Positions 1 through 7,692 of a stretch of 11,323 nt of DNA are shown here, piece by piece; position 1 is the stretch's first letter; each line of letters opens with the position of its first letter. The DNA comes from Alphaproteobacteria bacterium. Lineage in GTDB: Bacteria; Pseudomonadota; Alphaproteobacteria; Elsterales; Elsteraceae. Where the stretch lies: positions 1 to 11,323 of the forward strand of contig JAAFHH010000062.1 of NCBI GenBank assembly GCA_013297545.1, read 5' to 3'. Below the pieces are notes generated by a model that worked only from the letters and a program-made list of their open reading frames with translations, made no database searches and was not told the DNA's origin. The translations under genes and the position numbers were made by a program.

Positions 1-3
1 GGC

Positions 4-95
4 GGAAGGGTGGCCGAGAGGCTGAAGGCGGCGGTTTGCTAAACCGTTGTACGGGTTAAACCGTACCGTGAGTTCGAATCTCATCCCTTCCGCCA
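4..95 (+). tRNA. tRNA-Ser, anticodon GCU, with encoded CCA
   Basis: This is a complete cloverleaf. The acceptor stem GGAAGGG (4-10) pairs with CCCTTCC (85-91), followed by discriminator G92 and encoded CCA (93-95). The anticodon stem 31-35/43-47 encloses the loop TTGCTAA with anticodon GCT at 38-40, which reads AGC and AGU serine codons. A long variable arm (GTACGG 49-54 pairing with CCGTAC 61-66) identifies a class II tRNA such as tRNA-Ser. The T arm spans 68-84 with loop TTCGAAT. No defect is seen. The next gene (GST) converges on it from the opposite strand. Confidence 0.97.
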
Positions 96-136
96 ATTTC
101 GCACCGACTTAGACACCAGCGACCCGCATGCTGCCG

Positions 137-155
137 CGCCCGTTAACCACGGGCG
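137..155. terminator. Hairpin between convergent tRNA-Ser and GST gene
   Basis: CGCCCGT (137-143) and ACGGGCG (149-155) form a perfect 7-bp GC-rich stem around a 5-base loop. It lies 42 bases after the tRNA and 12 bases beyond the stop codon of the minus-strand GST gene. It could therefore end transcription from either side. No run of T follows on either strand, so intrinsic termination is uncertain. The stem itself is plain in the sequence; the role is inferred from position. Confidence 0.4.
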
Positions 156-166
156 GGCGGTTGCGA

Positions 167-859
167 CTAGGCCAGATCGGTGCCCGGATAGACGGCATCG
201 AGCGGCACTTGGGCAAAGGCGCGTACCGGCTCCGCCAGCACGCGCGCTTCCCAGATTTGGAATGCCTCATCCTCCAGCAGCATAGCGCCATAGCGTTCGG
301 CCTGATCGGACGCGAGGGCAACAGCGTAGGTGCGCAGCCGCGCCGCGACCGGCAGGTAGAAGGCGTCGGCCAGCGAGCGTTGCCCGAACAAATAGGGACC
401 ACGATCACCGAAGCGGTTGCGGCCCCAGTCCCACAAAGTGCTCAGCCGGTCGAGGTCGCGCAGTGTGTCTGCTGGCAGGCCATGGGCGCGGCAGCGGCGG
501 CGGATGTTCATCGGCAGATCCCGGCGCAGGGCCGCGAATCCCGAATGCATCTCGGCGACGGCCGATCGCACCAGGGCCCGCTCGACCGGTGCTGATGGCA
601 GCAACTGACCGCTGGTCTCAGCTGCCCATTCGGCGATCGCGACACTGTCCCAGATCCGTGTCCCATCGATCTCTAGGACCGGCACCTTGGCTGTCGGCGA
701 GATCGCCTTCAGTTCCGCGATGCCATCACCGCCATAGCCCGCTTGATCGAGGTCGACGAAGCGTTCCGCGAACGCGATCTCGGCCCACGCGAGGCACAGC
801 CATGGTCGCAGCGACCAGCTGGAGTAGTTGTAGTTGCCAACGAACAGGGTGGGGGTCAT
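167..859 (-). CDS. Glutathione S-transferase family protein
   Basis: This 230-residue protein has the usual GST length and two-domain layout. The N-terminal thioredoxin-fold half carries SSWSLRPW (13-20), the glutathione-activating serine region, then KVPVL (58-62) with the cis-proline P60, and DSVAIAEW (71-78), where D71-S72 are in place to bind the glutathione gamma-glutamyl group. The helical C-terminal half has RSLADAFY (161-168), matching the conserved N-capping motif. It probably conjugates or isomerises small electrophiles in the cytoplasm; the substrate cannot be told. The ATG at 857-859 is chosen because GGGAGAG lies just upstream and the protein then begins as the family does. The same frame stays open for over 500 codons upstream across argG, but that part resembles no protein and is antisense shadow. 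The gene diverges from argG. Confidence 0.9.
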   Translation of the reverse strand: MTPTLFVGNYNYSSWSLRPWLCLAWAEIAFAERFVDLDQAGYGGDGIAELKAISPTAKVPVLEIDGTRIWDSVAIAEWAAETSGQLLPSAPVERALVRSAVAEMHSGFAALRRDLPMNIRRRCRAHGLPADTLRDLDRLSTLWDWGRNRFGDRGPYLFGQRSLADAFYLPVAARLRTYAVALASDQAERYGAMLLEDEAFQIWEARVLAEPVRAFAQVPLDAVYPGTDLA

Positions 860-949
860 ACGCGCTCTCCCAACGGCGATGGCGCGATCCTGGGCCTCAC
901 GGGCGCCCGCCGACGAGGGCCAGATCCACCGCACTGCTAGGGCCACCGC

Positions 950-2332
<1,383 letters not shown>

Positions 2333-2403
2333 GCAGGGCAGGGCGAAGCCGCTTACACAAACCTCTTCAAACACTTCGACGATTCTGCTAAATCTGTCTC
2401 TCA

Positions 2404-2432
2404 AGCGATCGAGGGCCATTGCCTCGATCGCT
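2404..2432. repeat. Perfect 11-bp inverted repeat between argG and flbT
   Basis: AGCGATCGAGG (2404-2414) and CCTCGATCGCT (2422-2432) are exact inverted copies around the 7-base spacer GCCATTG. There are two readings. It may be an argG terminator, being 71 bases past the stop but without a following T tract. It may instead be a protein-binding palindrome: its centre lies about 113 bases upstream of the start predicted from the sigma-54-like promoter at 2505-2520, a usual distance for an activator site. The symmetry is certain; the function is not. Confidence 0.75.
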
Positions 2433-2504
2433 GACCGAGATCGGAGCCGGCCCGGCATTCGCTGGTATCAGCGGTTCGACCGGTTCCGTTGGGAGGCAGG
2501 ACGT

Positions 2505-2520
2505 TGGCGCATGTTGGGCA
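2505..2520 (+). promoter_or_regulatory. Candidate sigma-54 promoter upstream of flbT
   Basis: TGGCGCATGTTGGGCA keeps the diagnostic GG and GC dinucleotides separated by exactly 10 bases, as in the consensus TGGCAC-N5-TTGCA. It also matches TGGC at the -24 side and GCA at the -12 side. Transcription would begin near 2531, about 65 bases before the flbT ATG. Sigma-54 control of late flagellar genes is established in Caulobacter, which makes the position sensible. The match is imperfect (the central TT is GG), so this stays a candidate. The rest of the 2333-2595 spacer holds no convincing gene. Confidence 0.4.
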
Positions 2521-2595
2521 GGCGAACTACAGTCACGCGGTGTGCGGCGGGCGCTTGGGATACCCGGCGACGCCTCATCGTGTTAGGCTCGCGCT

Positions 2596-3060
2596 ATGCC
2601 GCTAAAACTGTCGCTGAAACCCCACGAGAAAATCTTGATCAACGGTGCGGTGATCGAAAACTGCGGCGGTCGCTGCGAGTTGGCGATCCACAACACCGCC
2701 TCGCTGCTGCGCCAGAAGGATATCTTGCGCGAAGAGCACGCGACGACGCCGGCCAAGCGCATCTTCTTCCTGATCCAGATGATCTACATCTCGCAGGAGC
2801 AGCGCGATCAACGGTTGACCCTGTTCCGCCAGCTGCTGGCGGAGTTCATCGCGGCCAGTCCGAGCAGCGTCGATCTGGTGCTCGAGATCAACCGTTTGGC
2901 CGAGGCGGGCGACTTCTACGCCTCGCTGCAGGTTTGCCGCAAACTCATCCAGCATGAGCAGAGGATTCTCGATCATGGCTCAGCCCAGTTATCAGGCCTA
3001 CGTGAAGACGCAGCAGATCGGCGGGAATCCGCAGGAGACCCTGGCGCGGGCGCTTATTGA
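2596..3060 (+). CDS. flbT: Flagellin synthesis repressor FlbT
   Basis: FlbT is a small cytoplasmic regulator. In Caulobacter it binds the 5' leader of flagellin mRNA and lowers its translation and stability until the hook is finished. The 154-residue product opens with MPLKLSLKPHEKILINGAVI, the family's hallmark N-terminus. It continues with ASLLRQKDIL (35-44), the ATTPAKRIFF block (49-58) and a helical C-terminal part ending in YASLQVCRKLIQHEQRIL. The ATG at 2596 gives exactly this N-terminus; only a weak AGG (2585-2587) precedes it. Conserved sequence stops near residue 126. The last 28 or so residues are encoded entirely inside the overlap with flaF, look low in information, and may be a non-conserved tail. 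It is the first gene of the flagellar/sugar run, probably led by the sigma-54-like promoter. Confidence 0.93.
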   Translation: MPLKLSLKPHEKILINGAVIENCGGRCELAIHNTASLLRQKDILREEHATTPAKRIFFLIQMIYISQEQRDQRLTLFRQLLAEFIAASPSSVDLVLEINRLAEAGDFYASLQVCRKLIQHEQRILDHGSAQLSGLREDAADRRESAGDPGAGAY

Positions 3061-3403
3061 ATCGGTCAAGCGGCTCAACCAAGTGCGCGTGCCACCGGTG
3101 CGCCGCCGGCAGTTTGATCATGCACTGATCTTGAACTTGAAGCTGTGGGGCATGCTGGCTGGCGATATCTCGGACAGCAACAATCCGCTGCCGCCAGAGA
3201 TCAAGTCGAACCTGCTCAATTTGTTCACCTTCGTCGATCGCCACACCGGTGCCCTGATGCAAAAGCGCATCCCGGAGAAGGTGGATATCCTGATCTCGAT
3301 CAACCGCAACATTGCCCAGGGATTGACCCAGGCGACGGGCGGCATATCCGAAGATGACGTCCCGGAACCAGCCCCCCTTTCTGATGCTGAGGCGATCGCA
3401 TGA
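2975..3403 (+). CDS. flaF: Flagellar biosynthesis regulator FlaF
   Basis: FlaF is the partner of FlbT. In Caulobacter it promotes flagellin synthesis and secretion and opposes FlbT. The 142-residue protein shows the family pattern: a Y-x-x-Y start, NPQETLARALIESVKRLN (18-35), ALILNLKLWGML (50-61), then NPLPPEIKSNLLNLFTFVDRHT (70-91). The ATG at 2975 is preferred over the in-frame ATG at 2954 because AGAGG (2960-2964) precedes it at suitable spacing and the product then starts MAQPSYQAY, as relatives do; the longer form would add only seven residues. It overlaps flbT by 86 bp in another frame. Its TGA is shared with the ATG of the dioxygenase gene (ATGA, 3400-3403), so translation of the two is probably coupled. 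Confidence 0.92.
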   Translation: MAQPSYQAYVKTQQIGGNPQETLARALIESVKRLNQVRVPPVRRRQFDHALILNLKLWGMLAGDISDSNNPLPPEIKSNLLNLFTFVDRHTGALMQKRIPEKVDILISINRNIAQGLTQATGGISEDDVPEPAPLSDAEAIA

Positions 3404-4206
3404 GCTTGGTGAGCGAAGCAAATGTCGAGAACCGATATGAGTTTCTCGAATTCGATTGCACCGCCGATCCGGAGACGATCAGTGATGTCTTCAAGGAATT
3501 CGGCGTTTGTGTCGTGCGCAATATTGTGCCCACAACGTTCGTCAATTTTCTTAGCCTTGCGAGCAGCTGCACGCTAAAAGCACTGGAATTGCGGTCACGG
3601 TTCTTCCGCTATGATGGCAGCGGTACTGAAAACCCGCTTTACAATCCGTTTTACTGGGCGCGCTTGAAGGAAATTGAAGCGGTCTGCGACCAGTATGGAC
3701 TTCAGGTCGGTGATATCTGTGCGAATGCGATCAACGGCAGCGGGATCGCCAAGATTCTCTATCGTTACTTTGGCACCACACAGATCGACATCGTGAAGCA
3801 ACTGTTCATTACACGTCGGCAAGTGCCTGGTGTGGTTAGCAATGAACTGCCGTTTCACCAGGATGTTACCAACTACACGAACGCAGACTTTGTGAACGTG
3901 TGGGTGCCCTTGACCAGCTGCGGCAAGCGGTCGGCCACGATGGAACTCATTCCTGTTGCGATCCGTGAGCAGCTCGCCGTGACCAGCCGGACAGATTCGC
4001 ACCATCCGACCGTCGAGGTCGATGCGGAAGAGGTCTATGCACGCTTCGGTGCTGAGACGAGCTACCGCCCGCTTCTGGAACCGGGGGATGTGTTGTTGTT
4101 CAACGAACACACCATTCACCGCACGCACATGCCGGCCAATGCGGATCTGGAGCGGAGCAGCGTTGAGATCCGCGTGTGTGACCACTTCAATCCGACACCG
4201 TACTGA
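3400..4206 (+). CDS. Phytanoyl-CoA dioxygenase (PhyH) family Fe(II)/2-oxoglutarate oxygenase
   Basis: This 268-residue protein has the double-stranded beta-helix pattern of the PhyH family. The iron ligands are visible: H153 and D155 in PFHQDVTNY (151-159), and distal H240 in GDVLLFNEHTIHRT (229-242). R258 in SSVEIRV is placed to bind 2-oxoglutarate. It should hydroxylate an organic substrate using O2, 2-oxoglutarate and iron in the cytoplasm; the substrate is unknown. Related enzymes occur in glycan, lipid and natural-product pathways. Its ATG overlaps the flaF stop. Hand-counted GC over 3541-3840 is 156/300 (52%), well below flanking genes, which suggests acquisition from another genome. 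A sugar- or flagellin-modifying role is inferred from position only. Confidence 0.85.
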   Translation: MSLVSEANVENRYEFLEFDCTADPETISDVFKEFGVCVVRNIVPTTFVNFLSLASSCTLKALELRSRFFRYDGSGTENPLYNPFYWARLKEIEAVCDQYGLQVGDICANAINGSGIAKILYRYFGTTQIDIVKQLFITRRQVPGVVSNELPFHQDVTNYTNADFVNVWVPLTSCGKRSATMELIPVAIREQLAVTSRTDSHHPTVEVDAEEVYARFGAETSYRPLLEPGDVLLFNEHTIHRTHMPANADLERSSVEIRVCDHFNPTPY

Positions 4207-4220
4207 GCGATTGTGCCACC

Positions 4221-4234
4221 GGCGCTGCGGCGCC
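4221..4234 (+). repeat. Short GC hairpin after the dioxygenase gene
   Basis: GGCGC (4221-4225) and GCGCC (4230-4234) form a 5-bp stem with a 4-base loop, 14 bases past the dioxygenase stop in the 70-bp gap before the next gene. There is no T tract, so it is more likely to attenuate or stabilise RNA than to terminate. The short length means chance is a real possibility. Confidence 0.3.
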
Positions 4235-4276
4235 AAGCCTCGTCCACCCCTCCCCCAGCAGGAAGCACTCTGAGCC

Positions 4277-4585
4277 ATGAGCGATGAAACCAACACCGCG
4301 ATGAGCAACGCCGTCGCCAATGTCGACAAAAAGGTCTCCGAGTTCCAGGAACAGATCGTTGGCGCGTTCAACCAGATGTTCCAGCACGTCGAAACCATGG
4401 CCGGTCACATCATCTCGCTTGAGGCGGTGATCGCCGGGATGGTGGCGACACACCCGATTGATCAGGCCAAGGTCGACGCCTACGTCCGCAGCCGCATTGG
4501 CGAGGGCACCGACGGCAAGGCCAACGCCGACAACACGCTGGTGTTGGCGCATGCGATGATTGAGCGCCTGACCCACAAGGCCTAG
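4277..4585 (+). CDS. Small protein of unknown function with predicted coiled coil
   Basis: I do not recognise this 102-residue protein. It has no signal peptide, no transmembrane segment and no cysteine. Hydrophobic residues fall at 3/4 spacing from V13 to M55 (V13, V16, V20, F23, I27, A30, M34, V38, M41, I45, L48, I52, M55). That is a heptad pattern of about six turns, so it probably forms a helical oligomer. After HPID (59-62) comes a second, charged helical part, then a Gly/Asp-rich linker (GEGTDGKANAD, 75-85) and a final helix. The ATG at 4277 is preceded by AGGAAG (4260-4265), a slightly long spacing; M9 at 4301 is an alternative start. Codon use is GC-rich, like the later genes. It sits on the same strand between the dioxygenase and rfbF. 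A scaffold, chaperone or regulatory role is only speculation. Confidence 0.75.
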   Translation: MSDETNTAMSNAVANVDKKVSEFQEQIVGAFNQMFQHVETMAGHIISLEAVIAGMVATHPIDQAKVDAYVRSRIGEGTDGKANADNTLVLAHAMIERLTHKA

Positions 4586-4596
4586 CGCGCCTGGGG

Positions 4597-4629
4597 CGGC
4601 GGTGAGGGGCGTCATGTCCCTCGCCGTCG
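4597..4629 (+). repeat. Strong stem-loop before rfbF
   Basis: CGGCGGTGAGGG (4597-4608) can pair along all 12 bases with CCCTCGCCGTCG (4618-4629), counting two G-T pairs, around a 9-base loop. It begins 11 bases after the small gene's stop and ends 30 bases before the rfbF ATG, leaving the rfbF ribosome site (AAGGAAG, 4648-4654) free. No T tract follows. It may separate expression of the upstream regulators from the sugar genes by attenuation or RNA processing. Confidence 0.5.
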
Positions 4630-4659
4630 GCGGGCACCACAGTTCGGAAGGAAGCCACG

Positions 4660-5436
4660 ATGAAGGCGGTGATTCTCGCCGGTGGACGCGGCACGCGGAT
4701 TGCTGAGGAATCGCATCTGCGGCCAAAACCGATGATCGACATCGGTGGGCGTCCAATCCTGTGGCACATCATGAAGATCTATGCCAGTCACGGCATCAAT
4801 GACTTCGTGATTTGCCTCGGCTATCGCGGCTATATGATCAAAGAGTATTTCGCGAATTACTTTCTGCACCAAGCCGATGTCACGATTGACCTGGCGACGA
4901 ACTACAAGAAGTACCACCAAAATCGGTCTGAAGACTGGCGCGTGACCTTGGTGGACACGGGGGCTGATACCCAGACCGGTGGCCGCGTCAAGCGTATCCG
5001 GCGCTATGTCGAGGGCGATGATGCTTTCTGCCTGACCTATGGCGATGGTTTGGGCGACGTTGATATCGCAGGGCAAATCGCCTTCCACCGCGCTCACGGC
5101 CTGAAGGCCACGATGACGGTCGTGCAGCCCCCTGGCCGGTTCGGTGCTGCTGTGCTGAACGGCGACCGGATTGTGGCGTTCGAAGAAAAGCCGCCCGGCG
5201 AGTCCGGGCTGATCAACGGCGGGTTCTTCGTCCTCTCCCCCAGTGTCATCGACGAGATCGATGGCGACGACACGGCGTGGGAGCGCGAGCCGGTCGAGCG
5301 GCTGGTCGGCCAAGGCCAGCTGGCTGCCTGGCGCCACCGCGGCTTCTGGCAGCCGATGGACACGCTGCGCGAGCGTGAACTGTTGGAAACGGCGTGGGCC
5401 AGCGGCCAAGCGCCCTGGAAGCTGTGGAGTGATTGA
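4660..5436 (+). CDS. rfbF: Glucose-1-phosphate cytidylyltransferase
   Basis: This enzyme makes CDP-glucose from CTP and glucose-1-phosphate, the entry step to CDP-deoxysugars. The 258 residues match the family's usual length (about 257). The nucleotide-binding signature LAGGRGTR (6-13) is followed by RPKPMIDIGG (21-30) with the conserved lysine K24. YGDGLGDVD (127-135) supplies metal-binding aspartates. EEKPPGESGLINGGFF (175-190) and GFWQPMDTLRE (228-238) are hallmark RfbF blocks. The cytidylyl rather than thymidylyl assignment rests on this overall pattern and on the adjacent CDP-glucose dehydratase. AAGGAAG at 4648-4654 supports the ATG at 4660. The middle of the gene (4801-4920) counts to about 48% GC, lower than later genes. 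It overlaps the dehydratase gene by 8 bp. Confidence 0.95.
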   Translation: MKAVILAGGRGTRIAEESHLRPKPMIDIGGRPILWHIMKIYASHGINDFVICLGYRGYMIKEYFANYFLHQADVTIDLATNYKKYHQNRSEDWRVTLVDTGADTQTGGRVKRIRRYVEGDDAFCLTYGDGLGDVDIAGQIAFHRAHGLKATMTVVQPPGRFGAAVLNGDRIVAFEEKPPGESGLINGGFFVLSPSVIDEIDGDDTAWEREPVERLVGQGQLAAWRHRGFWQPMDTLRERELLETAWASGQAPWKLWSD

Positions 5437-6469
5437 TCCGGCATTTTGGTCCGGGCGGCGTGTGCTGCTGACGGGCCATTCTGGATTCAAGGGTGCGTGG
5501 CTGGCACTCTGGCTGGCCCGGCTGGGCGCCCGCGTGCATGGCATCGCGCTGCCACCCGAAACCCCAGCGGGATCAGAGTCCGGCGCCTTCTTGACCCTTG
5601 CCCCAACGCTCGCCAGTTCCGATTGGATTGATCTGGCGGACCGCGCCCAGCTGCGCGCGCGCGTTGCGGACATCGCGCCGGAGATCGTGTTCCACCTGGC
5701 GGCCCAAGCGCTGGTGCGCCAGAGCTATCGCGATCCCGTCGGCACCTTTGCCACCAACGTCCAAGGCACCGCCCACGTGCTGGAGGCAACGATTGGCGCT
5801 GAGGCCGTCGTCGTGGTGACCAGCGACAAGGTCTACGCCAACGACGACAGCGGGCAGGCGTTTGTCGAAACCGACCGGCTTGGCGGTAAAGACCCTTACA
5901 GCGCTTCAAAAGCGGCCTGCGAGATCCTGGTCGCGTCCTGGCGCGCGGCCCACCCGGCGACACCGCTCGCAACCGCGCGCGCCGGCAATGTCATCGGCGG
6001 CGGGGATGTCTCAGCCGACCGGCTGCTGCCGGATCTCGCCCGGGCGCTGCGGGCTGGTGAGCCCTTGCGATTGCGCAATCCTGAGGCGACGCGGCCCTGG
6101 CAGCATGTGATTGAGCCGCTCGCCGGCTATCTCGCCTTGGCCCAGCACTTGGCGACCGGCGGCACCACGCCAGCCCTCAACTTCGGTCCAAGTATTGATG
6201 GGGTTTGGAGCGTGCGCCAGGTGGTGGAACTCGCTCTTGCCGCTGCCGGTCGCGGCCAGTGGCAGCAAGATGGCGAACCCGGCCCGGTCGAGGCGGCCAA
6301 GCTCGCCCTCAACCCAGAGCGTGCGGCCCGGGTGCTCGGCTGGCGGCCGCGCCTGTCGGTGGTTGAGGCCGTGCAATGGACGATGGCGTGGGAGCAGGCA
6401 GCACCGGCTGCGCGCCCAGCCCTCGCCCAGCAGCAGATCAGCGCCTACGAGGAAAGGCTGGCAGCGTGA
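5429..6469 (+). CDS. rfbG: CDP-glucose 4,6-dehydratase
   Basis: This extended SDR enzyme converts CDP-glucose to CDP-4-keto-6-deoxyglucose with tightly bound NAD+. The 346 residues begin with the family-typical DPAFWSGRRVLLTGHSGFKG (3-22), whose TGHSGFKG is the dinucleotide-binding turn. VVTSDKVY (129-136) and the catalytic pair Y157/K161 in DPYSASK follow, then AGNVIGGGD, also typical. The GTG at 5429 is chosen although the frame stays open further upstream: it gives the correct N-terminus, has GGAAG (5417-5421) 7 bases before it, and overlaps the rfbF stop by 8 bp, so the pair is probably translationally coupled. The product is the shared precursor for the next enzymes. Confidence 0.93.
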   Translation: MIDPAFWSGRRVLLTGHSGFKGAWLALWLARLGARVHGIALPPETPAGSESGAFLTLAPTLASSDWIDLADRAQLRARVADIAPEIVFHLAAQALVRQSYRDPVGTFATNVQGTAHVLEATIGAEAVVVVTSDKVYANDDSGQAFVETDRLGGKDPYSASKAACEILVASWRAAHPATPLATARAGNVIGGGDVSADRLLPDLARALRAGEPLRLRNPEATRPWQHVIEPLAGYLALAQHLATGGTTPALNFGPSIDGVWSVRQVVELALAAAGRGQWQQDGEPGPVEAAKLALNPERAARVLGWRPRLSVVEAVQWTMAWEQAAPAARPALAQQQISAYEERLAA

Positions 6470-7692
6470 CGCACTTGTGTCGATCCTGCGGTAGCGAATG
6501 CCGCGAAACCTTCGTCGACCTTGGGACCATGCCGTCGGCCAACGCCTATGTGCCGGTCGACCAGGCCGCACGCGCCGATGTGGCGTTCCCGCTGCGCACG
6601 GTCGTGTGCGACGCCTGCCACTTGGTGCAGGTCGATTACGACATGCCGCCGGCAGATCTGTTCAGCGACTACGCCTACTTCTCCAGCTTCTCGACCAGCT
6701 GGGTGGCACACGCCAAGGCCTATGTCGACGCGGTCGTGCCGCGCCTTGGCCTTGGGTCCCAGTCGCTGGTGATCGAGGTTGCGTCCAACGACGGCTACCT
6801 GCTGCAGCACTTCAAGCCCTACGGTGTGCCGGTCCTCGGCATTGAGCCTGCCGCCAATGTCGCGGCTGTGGCCGAAGAGAAGGGCGTGCCGTCGCTGGTC
6901 GCCTTCTTTGGCCGGGAGACCGCGACCCGCTTGGTGGCGGAGGGTAAGGCAGCGGACTTGCTGCTCGGCAACAATGTGCTGGCGCATGTGCCGGATCTGA
7001 ATGATTTCCTGGCCGGGGTTGCGATCGCCCTCAAGCCCGGATCCGCGGTGTTCAGCTTCGAATTCCCGCACCTGCTGCGGCTGATTTCCGAGGTGCAGTT
7101 CGACACCATCTACCACGAGCACTTCTCCTACCTCTCGCTCACGGCACTCGAACCCGCACTCGCGCGCCATGGCCTCAGCCTGTTTGATGTCGAGCAGCTG
7201 CCAACCCATGGCGGCTCGCTGCGCGTCTGGGGCCGGCGGGGGGTGAGTGAGGCTGCAGCCGGCCTACACGCTGTGCGCGCGGCGGAAGCAGCGGCTGGCT
7301 TTGGGAATGCTGCCGCCTACCGTGCCTTCGGGCCGAAGGTGGCGGCGTGCAAGGCGAGCCTGCTGGCATTCCTGGCGGACGCCAAGGCGGCGGGCAAGAC
7401 CGTGGTCGGCTATGGTGCTGCGGCCAAGGGCAACACGCTGTTGAACCACTGCGGCGTCGGCCCGGATGACATCGCCTATGTGGTCGACCGCAACCCGGTG
7501 AAGCAGAACACCCTGCTGCCAGGCAGCCGTATCCCGGTTCACGACCCGGCCCGGGTGTTGGAGACCAAGCCCGACTATCTGTTGATCCTGCCGTGGAACC
7601 TGCAGCGGGAAATCATGGACCAGATGGCGGAGATCCGCAGCTGGGGCGGCCAATTCGCCACCCCCGTACCCACTGTGACGATCCGGCCGTGA
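6466..7692 (+). CDS. NDP-hexose C-methyltransferase (TcaB9/TylC3 type)
   Basis: Enzymes of this family transfer a methyl group from S-adenosylmethionine to C-3 of a 4-keto sugar nucleotide, making a branched-chain sugar. The 408-residue layout is complete. A zinc-binding N-terminal part has C5-x-x-C8 and C48-x-x-C51. The methyltransferase core follows with VIEVASNDGYLLQ (102-114). The YHEHFSYLSL block (216-225) is the family signature and contains the catalytic Tyr/His residues. The C-terminal Rossmann-like domain has VVGYGAAAKGNTLLN (313-327). The GTG at 6466 overlaps the rfbG TGA (GTGA) and is preceded by GAGGAAAGG (6449-6457). Its probable substrate is the CDP-4-keto-6-deoxy sugar made by RfbG. 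The position methylated cannot be proved from sequence. Confidence 0.88.
   Translation: MTHLCRSCGSECRETFVDLGTMPSANAYVPVDQAARADVAFPLRTVVCDACHLVQVDYDMPPADLFSDYAYFSSFSTSWVAHAKAYVDAVVPRLGLGSQSLVIEVASNDGYLLQHFKPYGVPVLGIEPAANVAAVAEEKGVPSLVAFFGRETATRLVAEGKAADLLLGNNVLAHVPDLNDFLAGVAIALKPGSAVFSFEFPHLLRLISEVQFDTIYHEHFSYLSLTALEPALARHGLSLFDVEQLPTHGGSLRVWGRRGVSEAAAGLHAVRAAEAAAGFGNAAAYRAFGPKVAACKASLLAFLADAKAAGKTVVGYGAAAKGNTLLNHCGVGPDDIAYVVDRNPVKQNTLLPGSRIPVHDPARVLETKPDYLLILPWNLQREIMDQMAEIRSWGGQFATPVPTVTIRP

Noticed and set aside
128..595. Plus-strand 155-codon open frame opposite the GST gene
   Set aside because: The minus strand carries clear GST motifs; this frame is the complement's shadow.
3595..4398. 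Minus-strand 267-codon open frame across the dioxygenase gene
   Set aside because: The plus-strand frame carries a complete set of PhyH iron ligands; the antisense product shows no family pattern.
5243..5428. Longer N-terminus for the CDP-glucose dehydratase from an upstream ATG
   Set aside because: The extra 62 residues are out-of-frame rfbF sequence rich in Arg and Ser; the family N-terminus begins at the GTG at 5429.
4612..5673. Minus-strand 353-codon open frame across rfbF and rfbG
   Set aside because: It is antisense to two well-recognised genes and has no motif of its own.
6376..6465. Longer N-terminus for the C-methyltransferase from an ATG inside rfbG
   Set aside because: The zinc-type CxxC that begins the family lies right after the GTG at 6466, which has a good ribosome site and the GTGA overlap.
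6445..7209. Minus-strand 254-codon open frame across the C-methyltransferase gene
   Set aside because: It is antisense shadow; the plus strand has a full-length conserved enzyme.
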